Assembly (NCBI GenBank): GCA_028583415.1
Contig: CM053276.1
Location: 7,408,663 to 7,472,662 of the forward strand
Length of the DNA stretch: 64,000 bases
Reading direction: 5' to 3'
Source of the DNA: Protea cynaroides
Taxonomy: Eukaryota; Streptophyta; Magnoliopsida; Proteales; Proteaceae
Positions 9,700-21,265 of the stretch are shown here, in pieces. Each line of letters begins with the position of its first letter. The stretch's first letter is position 1. The position numbers and the translations under genes were made by a program. A model generated the notes under the pieces. It was not told the DNA's origin and did not search any database. It was given only the letters and a program-made list of their open reading frames with translations.

Positions 9700-11790
9700 G
9701 TTTTTTTCACGTCGGCTTTCTGAGATTTCTCTTTTGCTCACTTCTCTTCCAGATCTGATTTAGACTTCCAAGTCCTCCTCAACTTGATATGAAAAATCAG
9801 AAACACCACTTACCCAACAAAAAACTCAATTTCTAGAAAATCAATAGGGAGCTCTGATATTTGGGAAATGTGATGCCGTTTTAAGTCGCAAGGAGAGCTC
9901 TGAACATCAAAAGGGAGATCTAGATGAGAAAGGAGAAATGAATATGAGAGAGAGGAAAGATGAATTTAAGTACATACTTGTGTGGTGCCATTTGCGATAG
10001 AGGAGACTGGAAGAGGGGACAGCTTTAAAGGCAACTTTGAGAAGAGAAGGGTGGTCACAGTGAGAGACGAGAGAACAGAAGTTGTGATGGGTGAAGAGAG
10101 ACAAGCACTTTGTTCGCTCAATTTTTGTCCAAGAATAAAAGAACCTCTAGAAGGAGAGATGGACAAAGAAATTTTTTTTTTTCTCAATAATAGTATAAAG
10201 GTAATAGTTAGTGAGGGTAAAATAGTTAGTTCACTTTACAATTGGGGCATTTTGGATATTAAAAGTTAAACCTTGTCTTTCAGTCATCCGGAAAATGACT
10301 AATGGATTAGATATTTTTATGATTTGCTTTGATTTTAAGGGATGTCTTTGTAATTGTTTAAAACATTTGGAGAACTATAGGGGAAGTATTCGTAATTTTC
10401 TCAAATAAAACTGATACTAAAGAGAGCCCAAGCTATAAGAATATTCCATTTTTAGACTGAAAAACTCACTTTCATAAGATCCCTTCATGGAAACTCTAAC
10501 AAAGAAGTGAAGCCAAATCATTCCCAACTTTTAACCCCAAAAAAAAAAAATCATTCCCAACTTTTCTCATGTTGCTTTTTAGGGTTTTCAAGAAAGAGGT
10601 TTTTGACGCCCAGAGATAAGGTTTCTCCAAATCAAGTAATTAGATTTTGAATCTATGGCACAGTCTCCCATTTATTCAAGTTTTGCCTAGGTCAATCCTT
10701 GAGGGATACTTACATGTTCTCTGTGGGGGATTTCTTCATCGTCCATGAGTGTGGTATTCACTAGATATGGGTGGTGGTGGGATTTCAGAAAATAATCATC
10801 TCCTATTGTTGGGTTCCTCAAGTCGTGATCTAGCGACTGGAGTTCAGCCGGTGTCCATATCGATGTATACACACCGGGTGAACTCTAGCTGCTGGATCAC
10901 AGTTGGAGTCCCTCCAATGACAAGATACAATTTAAGTATTCAAATCCCGTGGAGAATACACATACTAATAAATGATCGATTCTCAAAGAAAGCAAAGGTC
11001 CAAGTTCAATTTTATTTAATTGAAAAGTGAGGTAGGAGAGATACTAACAGATCAGGTGGCCATTTTCACAGCTAGTTGAAGAGACGAGCTTCACATGCAA
11101 CTATCGAAAATTAATAGAAAACAGTGGCCAGTAGCAATGGAATGAAAGCATCCATCGCTATTAAAAAATACGAAAATACTATTAGGAAACCAATGAATGA
11201 AAATTGGCCAAAAAAGTCATACATGATTGAATACACAGGATCCATTAGAATGTCCAAGTTCCCTGGTATCCCTTACAGCACTCCAAAATTTCAGTCTCCA
11301 TCGAACCTACTGTGTGGTACAACACAGTCCATATATAACCCACTGGACAAGCCCATCCACAGAACCTGCTCCCTTAGAGTAACATCACTAAAAGACTACA
11401 AAATAGTTAGTTTGTCTACATATGACCTGCCTGGTAATGCTTTTAGAAACAAGATGGTAGAAGGACGAATTTTCTTCTTTTATCAAGTTGTTTGTATAAA
11501 TGTGTTTTGAAATGAGTGGTTTTACATGAGGGCATCTAATAGAGGTGAGATTTTTCATTCACGAGGATGGAGTGGTCATTTCACATTTTCTGTATCTGGG
11601 CGCAGATTCTACGCAACATGATAGCCTTTTTTTTCCATGTGTTTTCTACATAATACTTACGTTTCAAATTGCTCTAAGATTTTACAGTTTCTCACACTCG
11701 ACACTAATGAGGTGTAAAATATGGTATCATTAATGAATGACCCATATGGTCGACGAGGAGAGAAAATGTCACAAGAGATCACATTGGCAT
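9700..11790. other. 5' flank of RER1 remnant in copy 2, no gene recognised
   Basis: Counterpart of 1677-3774 with small indels. A short open frame around 11124-11510 is longer than its partner because of point differences, which argues against coding constraint. No domains are visible. Confidence 0.5.
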
Positions 11791-12525
11791 TGTGGGGATT
11801 TTTTCTCATTATCAATTTGTGTTGTATTTTATGGATTTTTATTAAATAAAGTTTGAAAATAAAAATATGTTTTGTTTTTGTTTTCTCGGTATGAGGCTAG
11901 TGAAGTGAGGTTAGTGAGATCAGAACTCAAGACCCATTGGATGGGTTGAGTTTTAATTTGGCTTCTATTGGGTCAGTAACGGTTCAATCCATTTGACCTA
12001 AAATTGTTAGATTGGTAACAGTTCAACCCGTTTGACCCGGTTCATTAAAGTGTCTTTACAAGAGACACATCCTTTGTTTATAAAGACATGTTAATTTAAA
12101 GGGACACACCCTTCCTCAAGGGATGTCTTGAAAAGACATGTTCTCTTCTATAAATAGAGGAGGAGGAAGCCTTAGAAATGGTCAGAAGAACTAAGTTTTT
12201 CTTGATTCTTTCTCTCTCACTCTCTCTCCTTCTTTGTAAGTATATACCGAGGATATTCCCCTATGTTTTCTGAAACATCGTTATTTTATCGAAATTACAT
12301 TACCATCTTGCATTTGACTTAAGCACAACTCCGAAGTACTCGAAGGGGCGCATTAGACTAGTGCGCGCAGGTTTAATGCGGGAAGCAGAGAAGCTGTTTT
12401 ATCTTGGAGCCAGATTTGCATCAAAACCCGGTAGCACCATTGCGGGCAAACTCTGTCTTTAGAACAATATCGCTTGTAATACGACTCAGCTTCAAACTCA
12501 TTATCAATTACAGTCTTCTTTAACA
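11791..12525 (+). mobile_element. Possible old solo LTR or promoter-bearing repeat (copy 2)
   Basis: Partner of 3775-4510, with the same TGTGGGG start, TATAAATA box and TTTAACA end. The flanks again give no clear target duplication, so this remains tentative. Confidence 0.3.
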
Positions 12526-13196
12526 GATCATTGGAAGCATGATATCAAATAAGTGGTTCTCATTTAAAGTTTTCCTTTCATATTTACAACAATTTGTCTA
12601 CCAATTAGGAAAAGGGGTTTTTGTCCAACTGCATCACACTTGTACCAACAGAGAGACCAATGGGAGCACACGTACAAACATCCAACTAAGTGTCAGGGTT
12701 TTCATTTCACCCATTTTGCGTAAGGGTGACAATATCAAAACCTTAAAACCAATTATTAAACGGTTTAATTCTACTTTAAAAATGAAACCATTTAGTTAAA
12801 GGTTTGATTCCAAAACCGTTTAAACAGTTTTTTTGCAGCTATTAAAATTGACTAAAACTTCCCTTTAATCACTTAGTGCTAAATGTCTATATTTGGAGTA
12901 ATAAATTTTATTTAATGTTTTTCATATGGCATACTTCTAAATCATAAACCCATGCACTTTCATATATGATTAAAATTAATTTAATGTTTTCTTTGGCTTT
13001 CCCTCACTATGTTCCTAACACTTTTCCTCTTCTTCTTCCTCTTCTTCTAAATCATTTAAAAATCAAAAAAATAAAATATCAAAATCGATTAATAATGGAT
13101 TTTATAAACATTTTAAAACAGTTTAATACATACTTCAATGTGGTTCATCCTCAAATCAAAACCACACCATTTAACAAGTTTGTTTGTATGTAATAC
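12526..13196. other. AT-rich spacer in copy 2, no gene recognised
   Basis: Counterpart of 4511-5176. The CTTCTT microsatellite near 13030 is longer than in copy 1. Nothing coding is seen. Confidence 0.5.
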
Positions 13197-13215
13197 AGAC
13201 AACAAACTACCCGCC

Positions 13216-14234
13216 TTTGTGGAATGTGGGGTCGTCCATCGTGTTTGGGAAGTGGTTTCCCTGTGGTTTGCCATCACATGGGTTAATGGTGTATCGATTT
13301 CTAATTTGCATCACTAGTGGCGTAGGAAAGCTCAAATAGCTCCTCTCAAAAACATATGGAAAGCTCTCTTTTTTATTGTCCTGTTTGTAATCTGGAATTT
13401 GAGAAATGCATGCTGTTATAATGATAACACGATATCTATTCATCATCTTCTTGGGTAGGTATCTAACAAATGTCAGGGTTTGATTGAAGTTAAACCTTGT
13501 ACTATTTGGTCGTTGAAAAACTTGCAGGTGGCTCTCTGTCTGAAGCTAAAGCAAGGTTTGGCGAAAACCCCTACCACTATAGAGTTGTTTTGGCAACCCC
13601 CTATATAGAGGTTGGTGCAAAGTTATTGTCGATGGATGCAGTCTAAGGAACCCGGGAGTGGCCTCATCAGGAGGTGTCATTCGTGACCATCGAGGTGCAG
13701 TGCTGTTGGCTTTTACAGAGTATATTAGTGTGATATCTAATTATAAAGCTGAACTTCATGGAGCTATCAGAGGTCTTCGTGCAACGGCTGCCTTAGGATA
13801 CTAAAATATTTGGATTGAGAGTGATTCTAAAGCAGTGGTATCCTACTTGTGCAGTAACAGGATTCCATGATTTGTTAAACAGGAATGGTTAGCACTTCAA
13901 TATGAGCTTGAAGGAAAAAGAATTTACTATTCCCATTATTTTCATGTCCCATTATTTTCATGAGACTAATATTGTGGCAGACATATTAGCTAAGAAAGTT
14001 ACTCATGGTAGAAGGTATTCTGCCTGGTATAATTGTCTGAATTTTATTAATCGTAAAGTGGTTTGGGATGCTTCACATCGACTAAGATTTCGATTTTATT
14101 AATTTTTTCTTCTATCCCCTAATTAGAAGGCTGCTGCTGATGGCAATGCCAGATGTGGCTTTCTAGATATTTGGGTGTCCTTGGATCTCGTACTTTTTCT
14201 TTTATATTAATTCAAGGGACTTTTAGCAATAAAA
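13216..14234 (+). mobile_element. 5'-truncated L1-type LINE, copy 2
   Basis: Same insertion as 5196-6200, with the 19-bp target duplication at 13197-13215 and 14235-14253 (one substitution). It contains the RNase H-like remnant with KAELHG and the tail motif WDASHRLRFRF. It carries extra small indels, for example a short duplication of CCCATTATTTTCATG near 13935-13960. Non-functional. Confidence 0.86.
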
Positions 14235-14524
14235 AGACAACAGACTACCCGCCAAACAAGAAGCTTCTTCCTAGCAATTATTTGCACTGACTCTTGAATT
14301 TTATCTTGAATTTTAGAGTATTTTAACGAAGTTGACAAAACAGCTCGGGTAACGTAAAACCCTAGGTGTTATTGCTGGACCGAGTGTCATCTATCTCCAT
14401 CAGCTTAATAAAACTGCATCCGTCAACGTCCTCCCAACTGTTTTTTTTTCCATAAAGTCCATGGCCCTTTTAGTTGTTATTCATTATTAGTGGGGACCCA
14501 CAAGTGTTGTACCCGCTGAATTAG

Positions 14525-14673
14525 GGAACCGAATCCTCTCCCGCGGCAGGAGATTCCTGTCGCTGATTCAAGGGCTCGAGATCAATCGACTCGTCTATCA
14601 ATACATTGAGAGGTGGGCCGATTGAAATCTCATCCTTGATCGACGGCAGATGGGCGAGAAAAGATTTTTATAC
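14525..14673. mobile_element. 149-bp MITE with 9-bp target duplication (copy 2)
   Basis: Flanked by a perfect 9-bp duplication CTGAATTAG (14516-14524 and 14674-14682). It starts GGAACCGAATCCTCTCC and ends GATTTTTATAC, which makes it the reverse complement of the 149-bp insert at 6537-6685 in the other duplicate. The matching position in copy 1 is an intact empty site. Mutator-type non-autonomous element by target-site length. Confidence 0.87.
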
Positions 14674-14835
14674 CTGAATTAGTCAACACAAGGTGCGGTC
14701 GCAAACAATTCAATAAAGGCAGTAAGGGAGTTGGAGAAGAGAGAGAGACTAGATCCTTGCCATTCCAGTTGACATGATTGGTTCAGATCCAACTGCCATC
14801 TGCTGTTAATCAATCCTAATCCTTTTATAAAAAAT

Positions 14836-15846
14836 AAAAAAAAATTCCTATTCCAACATCAGGTTCAATCTCATTTGTTTATGAGGTGTTACATTTTCAT
14901 TTTGATGATCAAGTGATTGTCTGTTATTGAGACAATAAGGAAAATCATGTGAGATGACCTAATCAGATGATCTTTGATAGCGATTTCACAGATAGTAAAG
15001 GCTCTATATTGACCCTTGATGTTGAGTTTTCGGATTGGGAAGATAATAGTGACATTCTTTGGCGCCATTCTTCTATAAGAATTCTTAGCTCTACTCCTCC
15101 GGTATTCCTAAGGAGTATCAACATTCGTACTCCTCCTTGTTGGGTCTAAATCATTTAAAAATGATCCGGTTCCAAAGTGTGTTTTTTTATTTTTTATCTT
15201 TTGCTGGGGTTTAGTTATATTGTAGCCTAGACCCAGTGTGTTGTTATTTTGTTTTACTATTTTATCTTGGTCCTTTGCGGCCTTCCAGCTTGTTGTGTTC
15301 TCTCCTCTTTGGATCAATAAATATCTATTTATTCAAAAAAAAATTCATCAAGTCCAATCAAATTCGCAAACTATGGTTGGGATTTCTTTTTTTCTTTTCT
15401 TTTTTTTGGTAAGATATGGTTGGGATTTCAAGCCAAAAACACATACTTCGATGTGGGGAAATAAATCTCCAGGCTTTGATTGGTTGTAGAGAAATTATAA
15501 AGAAAAAAAAATGAAATTTTAAACTTAGAAAATAAAATTTTGAAATCATTACAACACATGCTATCACATAATTATGCAATTAACACCAAATCATTTCATA
15601 TTTAATTATTAATTTACATTTCACCTTGCATCTAAATCCTTTTATTTGACTTTTATTTGAAAAATAAAATAAATTTTACATTCAATAAGTATCAGTACTA
15701 AATATGGTATTAAATTTAGATATTTGAAACAATCATGTTATGTTATAGGTTTATAGCTATAAAAGTTTCATTATTAAGTTTTAAATATTCATTTACTTTC
15801 TCTTTAATTTCCCTTGCAACCAAATTGTGCATCAATGTTTATTAGA
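14836..15846. other. AT-rich intergenic DNA, no gene recognised
   Basis: A weak LINE-like 3' end may be present around 15120-15350: a TAG-terminated frame, then text ending in ATCAATAAATATC before an A run. Otherwise the stretch is AT-rich with no domain, RNA gene or clear repeat boundary. Confidence 0.4.
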
Positions 15847-15992
15847 TTTTTTTTTATAGTATAAAGGGTGGTCATCCAAATGGGGAGTAGGAGGGAGCAA
15901 GAAAGAAATGCCAAAGAGGAGACTCGAACACGAGGCCTCCGCTCGGCTTTGCTGCATCAAGACTTGGTGCTACCACCCGACCAAGCGGGCAT
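15847..15992 (-). mobile_element. tRNA-derived SINE
   Basis: On the minus strand, from 15992, a tRNA-like head shows an A-box (TGGTCGGGTGG) followed about 40 bases later by a B-box (GTTCGAGTCTC), the two parts of an RNA polymerase III promoter. A non-tRNA body follows, ending in a run of A near 15850. This is the SINE layout. The anticodon region does not fold into a proper tRNA arm, so it is not a functional tRNA gene. I could not define target duplications. Confidence 0.65.
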
Positions 15993-16079
15993 CCTCAAGT
16001 TTATAAAAGGTTGATAAAACTACAAACAACAATTGAATAATTGAAAATACCGGTTATTTGATGATAAGAGTGAACTATA

Positions 16080-17614
16080 GCTAACTCTCCAGTATGGAGC
16101 AGTATAAGGAGATTGTGGGATTGGTCGACAAAACATTGTCGTTTGATTGTTGGAGATGGCAAGTCCATCAATTTATGGACGGATATTTGGCTAAGTGAGA
16201 AGACATGGTTGGAGGAGCTAGACATTGATACTACATTCTCAAAAATATGAGCAGTCAATTGTCGAGGTTCACTATTGATGGAACTTGGGTCTAGCTTGAT
16301 GTTGTTTCTCCTCATCTTCAAGGTCTCATAAATAAATCATATGACATTAAACTTGGTAGCGGTAAACATGATGAGCTGATATGATTGGGGGAATTGAACG
16401 GATCGTTCTCCATTAGATCATCTTGGAATCTGTTCAGAACGAAGAAACCAAAACAGTTTTGGGCCAATTACCTATGGCACTGCAATTTACCTCCAAATGT
16501 TTCGTTTTTTGGTTGGCGACGGATGCATGGGCAATTGTCGGTTGATAGTATGCTGAAAAAAAAGAGCGTCAGTTTGCCTTCACATTGCTTCATGTGTCAT
16601 GAGGAAGAGGACTCTCGCAACCATGTGTTCTTACATTGTAAGGCTGCAAAAGAGGTATGGAGATATATATGTACGTGGTTTGGATTCAAATGGCATGATT
16701 GGGGATCAATGGCTGAACTAGAACATTGGTGGAGGCAAAAAGGAAGAATAGCACCTATAAAAGCAATTTGGAGAGCAACCTTTTTCATTGTGCCATGGGT
16801 GATTTGGAAGACTAAAAATGCCAATTGTTATGACAATGGAAGAACACATGTTGGGCGGTTATTGGGGCAGATTGTGGTGAAATGACGTGAGGTGTCGATG
16901 GTCAAGCAATGTGTTCTTAAATCTGTCCAAAATTTGCAGGTAATTCGTTCTTTGAATCTAATTGTTGGTTCGACAAAAAGGTACTCAGTTTTAGAATTAT
17001 ATTGGCAACCACCATTGCCAAGATGGTGTAAGGTGAATATAGACAACTGTAGCTTGGGCAATCCAGGAGTAGCAGCAGCTAAAGGAGTCCTTTGGAACTC
17101 CAAAGGGTTAGTTTCCTTGGCCTTTGGAGTGTTTATGGGGATTGCTACAAATTTTAAAGCTGAAGTCTGTGGTGCACTAAGGGTAATCCAAGAGGCCATT
17201 GAGTTGGGGTTCAATGGTATATGGGTTGAAAGTGACTCGAGTGCAGTGGTGGTTGGGTTAAGATCTAATAAACTGCCGTGGTATGTCAAATAAAGATGGA
17301 AAGCCCTTACTATGTAGCTACACTTATTAGATATACTTACTGCTTTAGAGGATCAAATTGTGCTGTTGATATGCTTGCTAACAAATCAGCTCATGATAGG
17401 ACTAGCCATGTTTGGCACAGTTGCCTAGATTTCTTAGCTAGAGATGTTGTGTGGGAAACATCTCACAGACTGAGATATAGATTTATGTAATATTTTCTTG
17501 GCCTTGGGCTGTGTTTCTATTGATGGCAATGCCAAAGGTGGGACATAGCCTATAGGGTGTATCTGTAATTCTTTTTCTTTTATTAATCAATAAAAAAGGA
17601 TTCTTAGCCAAAAA
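16080..17614 (+). mobile_element. 5'-truncated L1-type LINE
   Basis: Flanked by a 14-bp target duplication with one mismatch (16066-16079 and 17615-17628, AAGAGTRAACTATA), with an A-rich 3' tail after an AATCAATAAAA stretch. It keeps the C-terminal part of ORF2: the VGDGKSINLWTDIW motif after reverse transcriptase, a zinc-binding region, and the RNase H-like domain. It belongs to the same family as the LINEs at 5196 and 13216 but is longer. Confidence 0.85.
16385..17490 (+). pseudogene. LINE ORF2 C-terminus: zinc-binding region and RNase H-like domain
   Basis: The first part (16385-16885) is a zf-RVT type region: SIRSSWNLF, FWANYLWHCNLPP and the metal-binding CFMCHEEEDSRNHVFLHC. The second part (16892-17293) has WCKVNIDNCS, FKAEVCGAL and WVESDSS, the acidic positions of the RVT_3 RNase H. 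A change of frame near 17280 and a premature stop lead into the last block, which ends WETSHRLRYRF at 17490. The plain role is RNA/DNA hybrid degradation during retrotransposition. Three frame breaks and the missing 5' part mean it is inactive. Confidence 0.8.
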
Positions 17615-17660
17615 AAGAGTAAACTATAATCAAATTAGTAGTCTACATAGCACAAAAATT

Positions 17661-17797
17661 AGAGAGTGGATCCTCTCCTGTCACCCGGTAGCGTCAACCT
17701 CCCATGAAATGGTTTGGGTGGCTCGGCACACATGCTGATGCATCCCAGCCCATTCGATGAATGATTGGCGAGTTAGGCAATAGGAGAGGATTTTCCC
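17661..17797. mobile_element. Possible MITE related to the 149-bp family
   Basis: Both ends carry the inverted GATCCTCTCC / GGAGAGGATT motif also found at the ends of the 149-bp MITEs, and the segment is of similar size. The flanks AAAAATTAG and ATAAATTAT agree at 7 of 9 bases, a possible decayed 9-bp target duplication. The interior is different, so this may be another subfamily. Confidence 0.45.
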
Positions 17798-18398
17798 ATA
17801 AATTATGGCTTATTGACAAGATATATTTGGTGACCCATTGCAACTAATTCAATCACAAATAGGGCGATTTAAAACCTAGATATCCTCATTGTTATACTTA
17901 ATTAATATGACCTAAATACCCAATTTTAAGTATGAATATATAAATTCTTAGGAATTATTTGGTTATAGAATATTAGTTATAAGATAACCTACAATTGTTT
18001 TGCTTTTGGGAACGGGCTCTGTAAAGAGCTTAGGGAATCCCTCAAACCACACCAATCACTTTATGGGAATTGTTTCCATCGATAAGGATTAGAAGGTCAA
18101 TGAGGAGGGTGTTAGTTCTGGAGTAGGCAAGAAAAAGAATCCAAACTACTGGTTGGGATCTTTTATCTAGTGGTGCCAAAACCCACTCCACATTGGTAAA
18201 ATCAATTGGGTGACTGAAAAAGAACGAAACCAGGCCGATCGATTAATAAACAATTAGGTCACAGGTATTGGATAATGTATTAACAGGTCGTTCACGATGC
18301 TGACAAAAAACAAACATGGCTCAATAAAAAATCAACCAAATACGGAAACCGATCTAAATCGAATTGTGCCTTTCTTAAGTGTGTATGTCTCATTTTAT

Positions 18399-18498
18399 GA
18401 CTTTTTTTTCTCCAACATTTTCTTTCTCCAATCTATGTGAGATTAATTGACTTTTTTTCTCTAACATTTTCTTTCTCCAACCTATGTGAGACTAAGTG
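18399..18498. repeat. 50-bp tandem duplication
   Basis: Two adjacent near-identical units (18399-18448, 18449-18498), each containing ACATTTTCTTTCTCCAA and CTATGTGAGA. Confidence 0.8.
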
Positions 18499-18589
18499 AT
18501 TGTAAAATTACTATTAGAGAATGTGTCTCCTTTTATAAAAAAAAAGCTTCTTTCTCCAACGATACACTCCCTTATTTTGTTGTCTCCAT

Positions 18590-18661
18590 AAGTTATAGTC
18601 CTACACTAACTTGTAGCCGTCACCATTTAGTTGGGATAAGGCTTTGTTGTTATTGGTAATT
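18590..18661 (+). mobile_element. SINE 3' end remnant (Au-like)
   Basis: The text TAGTTGGGATAAGGCTTTG followed by TTGTTATTG matches the characteristic 3' end of the plant Au SINE family as I know it. The 5' tRNA-like part is not recognisable here, so this is probably a truncated or decayed copy. Confidence 0.5.
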
Positions 18662-19249
18662 GTGTGGTAAATTATCAATCGTGGAAATCAATGGTAAAAA
18701 AAAACAAACAAATTGGTATTAACCCAATTATAGACCAATTGGTATGAGCCTGATTATACTTTTTAGGGTAAATTATTCAACCTCCCCAAGACTATGGCCT
18801 AATTCTAACCCCTACCCTAAAGTTTCAAACAATTACTAGGCTCTCATTTAACTGACGATGTTAACCATAAAATTAAAAAAAGAAACTTTTCCCTTGATGG
18901 GTTTAGGATCAATAAGGCCATAGATAAGTTTGAAATAACAAGTTTAACTTTCATGGGTTTTCAAACCGACGGGCATAACTTCTAGCGAGCACCTCCGACG
19001 ATGAGTAGAGAAGCAGCAGCAGTTCAATCCCACAGGCAAGGACTGCAGTTGCAAGGTCAGGAAGATTGCAGTGGTTGGTGGTGGTGGTGGTGGTGGTGAT
19101 CATGAGAATAAGAACTACAAATAGAGCTTAAGAACATTTTATCCCCATACCCATCGTATCTTGCTCTAGTGCTACCAACACAGTCCCCATATATCAAGTT
19201 CGATTTACCTCATCTCTCCTATGTTCTTCCTCATATTTTGGGTGTTGAC

Positions 19250-19670
19250 TATTAAATTTATTTCTAAATCTAGTTGATCAACATTATTTATTTGCCTAAT
19301 CTATCGGTGGGAGTCTGACATTATTTGGTAGGCTGGTCTAAGCCGTGGATTGTCAATTGCCAAAGATAGGACTTTTCCTATTCATTGTGGGAATGAATTA
19401 GGGTTAGTGATTATGTTATAAATACAGAAGTAGTGGGTCCTTACAGCCACTGTTGAGATCTCTCTATCAGCACCCATAGCAGAGGAGAAGGACGGTCCAG
19501 TGGAAGGTTGTAGAAGACTCTTCTCAAGGGTTACTTCAAGTAACGATCGAAAATCAATCATCTGCAAGAGGTATGGAATATTTTAACTGTTTATATTAAT
19601 CTCTCTGTATTCTAGGTATCTGTATGTGGGATACAGTATGTAATAGAACCCTATCAATGTTATTCTAACA
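19250..19670 (+). repeat. 5' LTR of copia element
   Basis: Starts TATTAAATTT and ends ATTCTAACA. It includes a TATA-like TTATAAATAC box near 19414 and GATCTCTCTATCAGCACCC downstream. The terminal dinucleotides are TA and CA instead of TG and CA. Confidence 0.93.
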
Positions 19671-19672
19671 AT

Positions 19673-19684
19673 TGGTATCAGAGC
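19673..19684 (+). other. Primer-binding site, initiator tRNA-Met type
   Basis: TGGTATCAGAGC starts two bases after the LTR end; it is the standard copia primer-binding sequence complementary to the 3' end of initiator methionine tRNA. Confidence 0.95.
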
Positions 19685-21265
19685 ACAGGTTCATACGGAC
19701 CTAGGATCAATGATATATGATTTAATAAGGCCTAATAAAGATGATTGATATGATGAATGAATTATTGTTTCATTCTGTTTTTGATTAAAACCCATGGGAG
19801 ATCTGTTACGATTGAAATTTTTCGAACCGTCAAAAAGAAAAAAAAATTTATACCACTACGTAGAGCTCAGAGAGACGGTGACGGCGGTATAAACTCGCCG
19901 CCGTCGGCAGCCAGATGCGCTGCCACGCGCCGGCGGAAAAATCGAGTGAGATCTACTCGCGGATTATTAAAAAAAAAATAAATAAATAAATGGTTGTAAA
20001 CCGTCGGTCAACCCGGCCGAGCCAACTTAGGCCAGGCCGATTTGACTCGTCAGAGTGGACCGAGCACTTGTGACCCACAAGTGTGCTCGACCCGGCCAGG
20101 TCAACTGTTGACCAAGACCCGTGGGTCAGGCCAGATTACCCGGTTATCAAACCCGTTGACCAAATCACTGGCCCGGTCAGCCTATCCAGTAACCCGACCT
20201 GTGAACCCGGGACTTAGACCTAGAAACCCAAAGATCCGAGATTTTACCCCGATACCCATCTTTTTGAACTAGGTTGAACCTGTGGTTGTACCAGCAGACC
20301 AACTCGGTGCTCATCCCGGACAGCCAATGGTTCGGTTTGAAGACATTTAAAAAAAAAAAAAAGAAGGGTATATTCGGTTCGAGACAAACCGAACCGATCC
20401 GATCTTGGGTAAACCAACCCAGGCTGAACCGACTGAACTGAACCGACCAGGGTTTTTCTTAAGGGTTTGTTTGTTCAAGGTTTTTAACCTGAGGGAATTA
20501 ATTCGCATGTGCGGGCGCATGGAAGGTCCGTTTGGACCGTGGTTTTTTGCAGTATACTCCATTTTTAATGCTTTTCAATTTGATACATAGTTTGAAATAT
20601 TTTGGTATACTGAGAAATGTGTTATCATAAAAAATTGCTTTATGGAAACCTGATTTGCAGTTTTTTTGTTGATTTTTCTTAAAGTTCTCTTAAAATTATT
20701 ATACCAAATTGATTGTTGAGTTAATGTGCATGTTTATATGAATGTTTAGACTTATAAAGTTGTATTTTAAAAACATTCATGGATAAATAAATATCTCACA
20801 TATGCTGCAGGTTAGAATTTGTTCACATTATGGTGGAACTTGGTGAAACCCACCAAAGTGGCACACCTTGTTTTATTATAATTTTTTCAAATTCAAGTAT
20901 CTGTATTTGTAAATGCTCTAGAAATTGACAAGTGTTCACCCAAAAGTGATATTATCCAAATTTGTTCAAGTTAGAGTTTGTAGATGTTGTGTGAGGACTT
21001 AATGAGATCATCAAAGTGGCATACTTGATTTTATCATAACATACTTAAATCTAATATTTGTGCGTTTACAAAATACAGCAAGGTAAGGCACGCTCATCCA
21101 TAGGTGACATTGTCAAGGATTCTCACTTTTGTGGTTGCAGCAAAGAAAGGCATTGTCCACCCAAAGGTGGCATTGTCAAGATTAAAAGGTTACATGCACT
21201 TGAAAAATAGGGATGTTTGGCTTAGGGTTTCATTCACCCAAAGGTGGTGTGATTTCCAACGCCAT
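19685..21265. other. Copia leader region, non-coding
   Basis: A long leader between primer-binding site and gag. It contains a GC-rich block rich in CCGG and GTCAACC words (about 19990-20330) and several copies of a CACCCAAAGGTGG-type word (20937-21250). No gag start can be recognised here. Confidence 0.5.

Larger units (their letters stand above)
8037..14835. repeat. Tandem segmental duplication, copy 2
   Basis: Direct-orientation partner of 1-6795. It runs from inside the LTR through the RER1 start, non-coding flank, promoter-like block and LINE to about 14835, where similarity ends near an A-rich run just as in copy 1. The MITE at 14525-14673 is unique to this copy and the MITE of copy 1 is missing here. 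Confidence 0.95.
17798..19244. other. Intergenic DNA with small repeats, no gene recognised
   Basis: Apart from the small repeats listed separately, this stretch shows no coding potential. A GGT microsatellite sits at 19077-19098. Confidence 0.5.

Noticed and set aside
15918..15990. Possible tRNA gene on the minus strand
   Set aside because: A and B boxes fit, but the anticodon stem and acceptor ends do not fold as a tRNA, and the sequence continues into a SINE body with an A tail.
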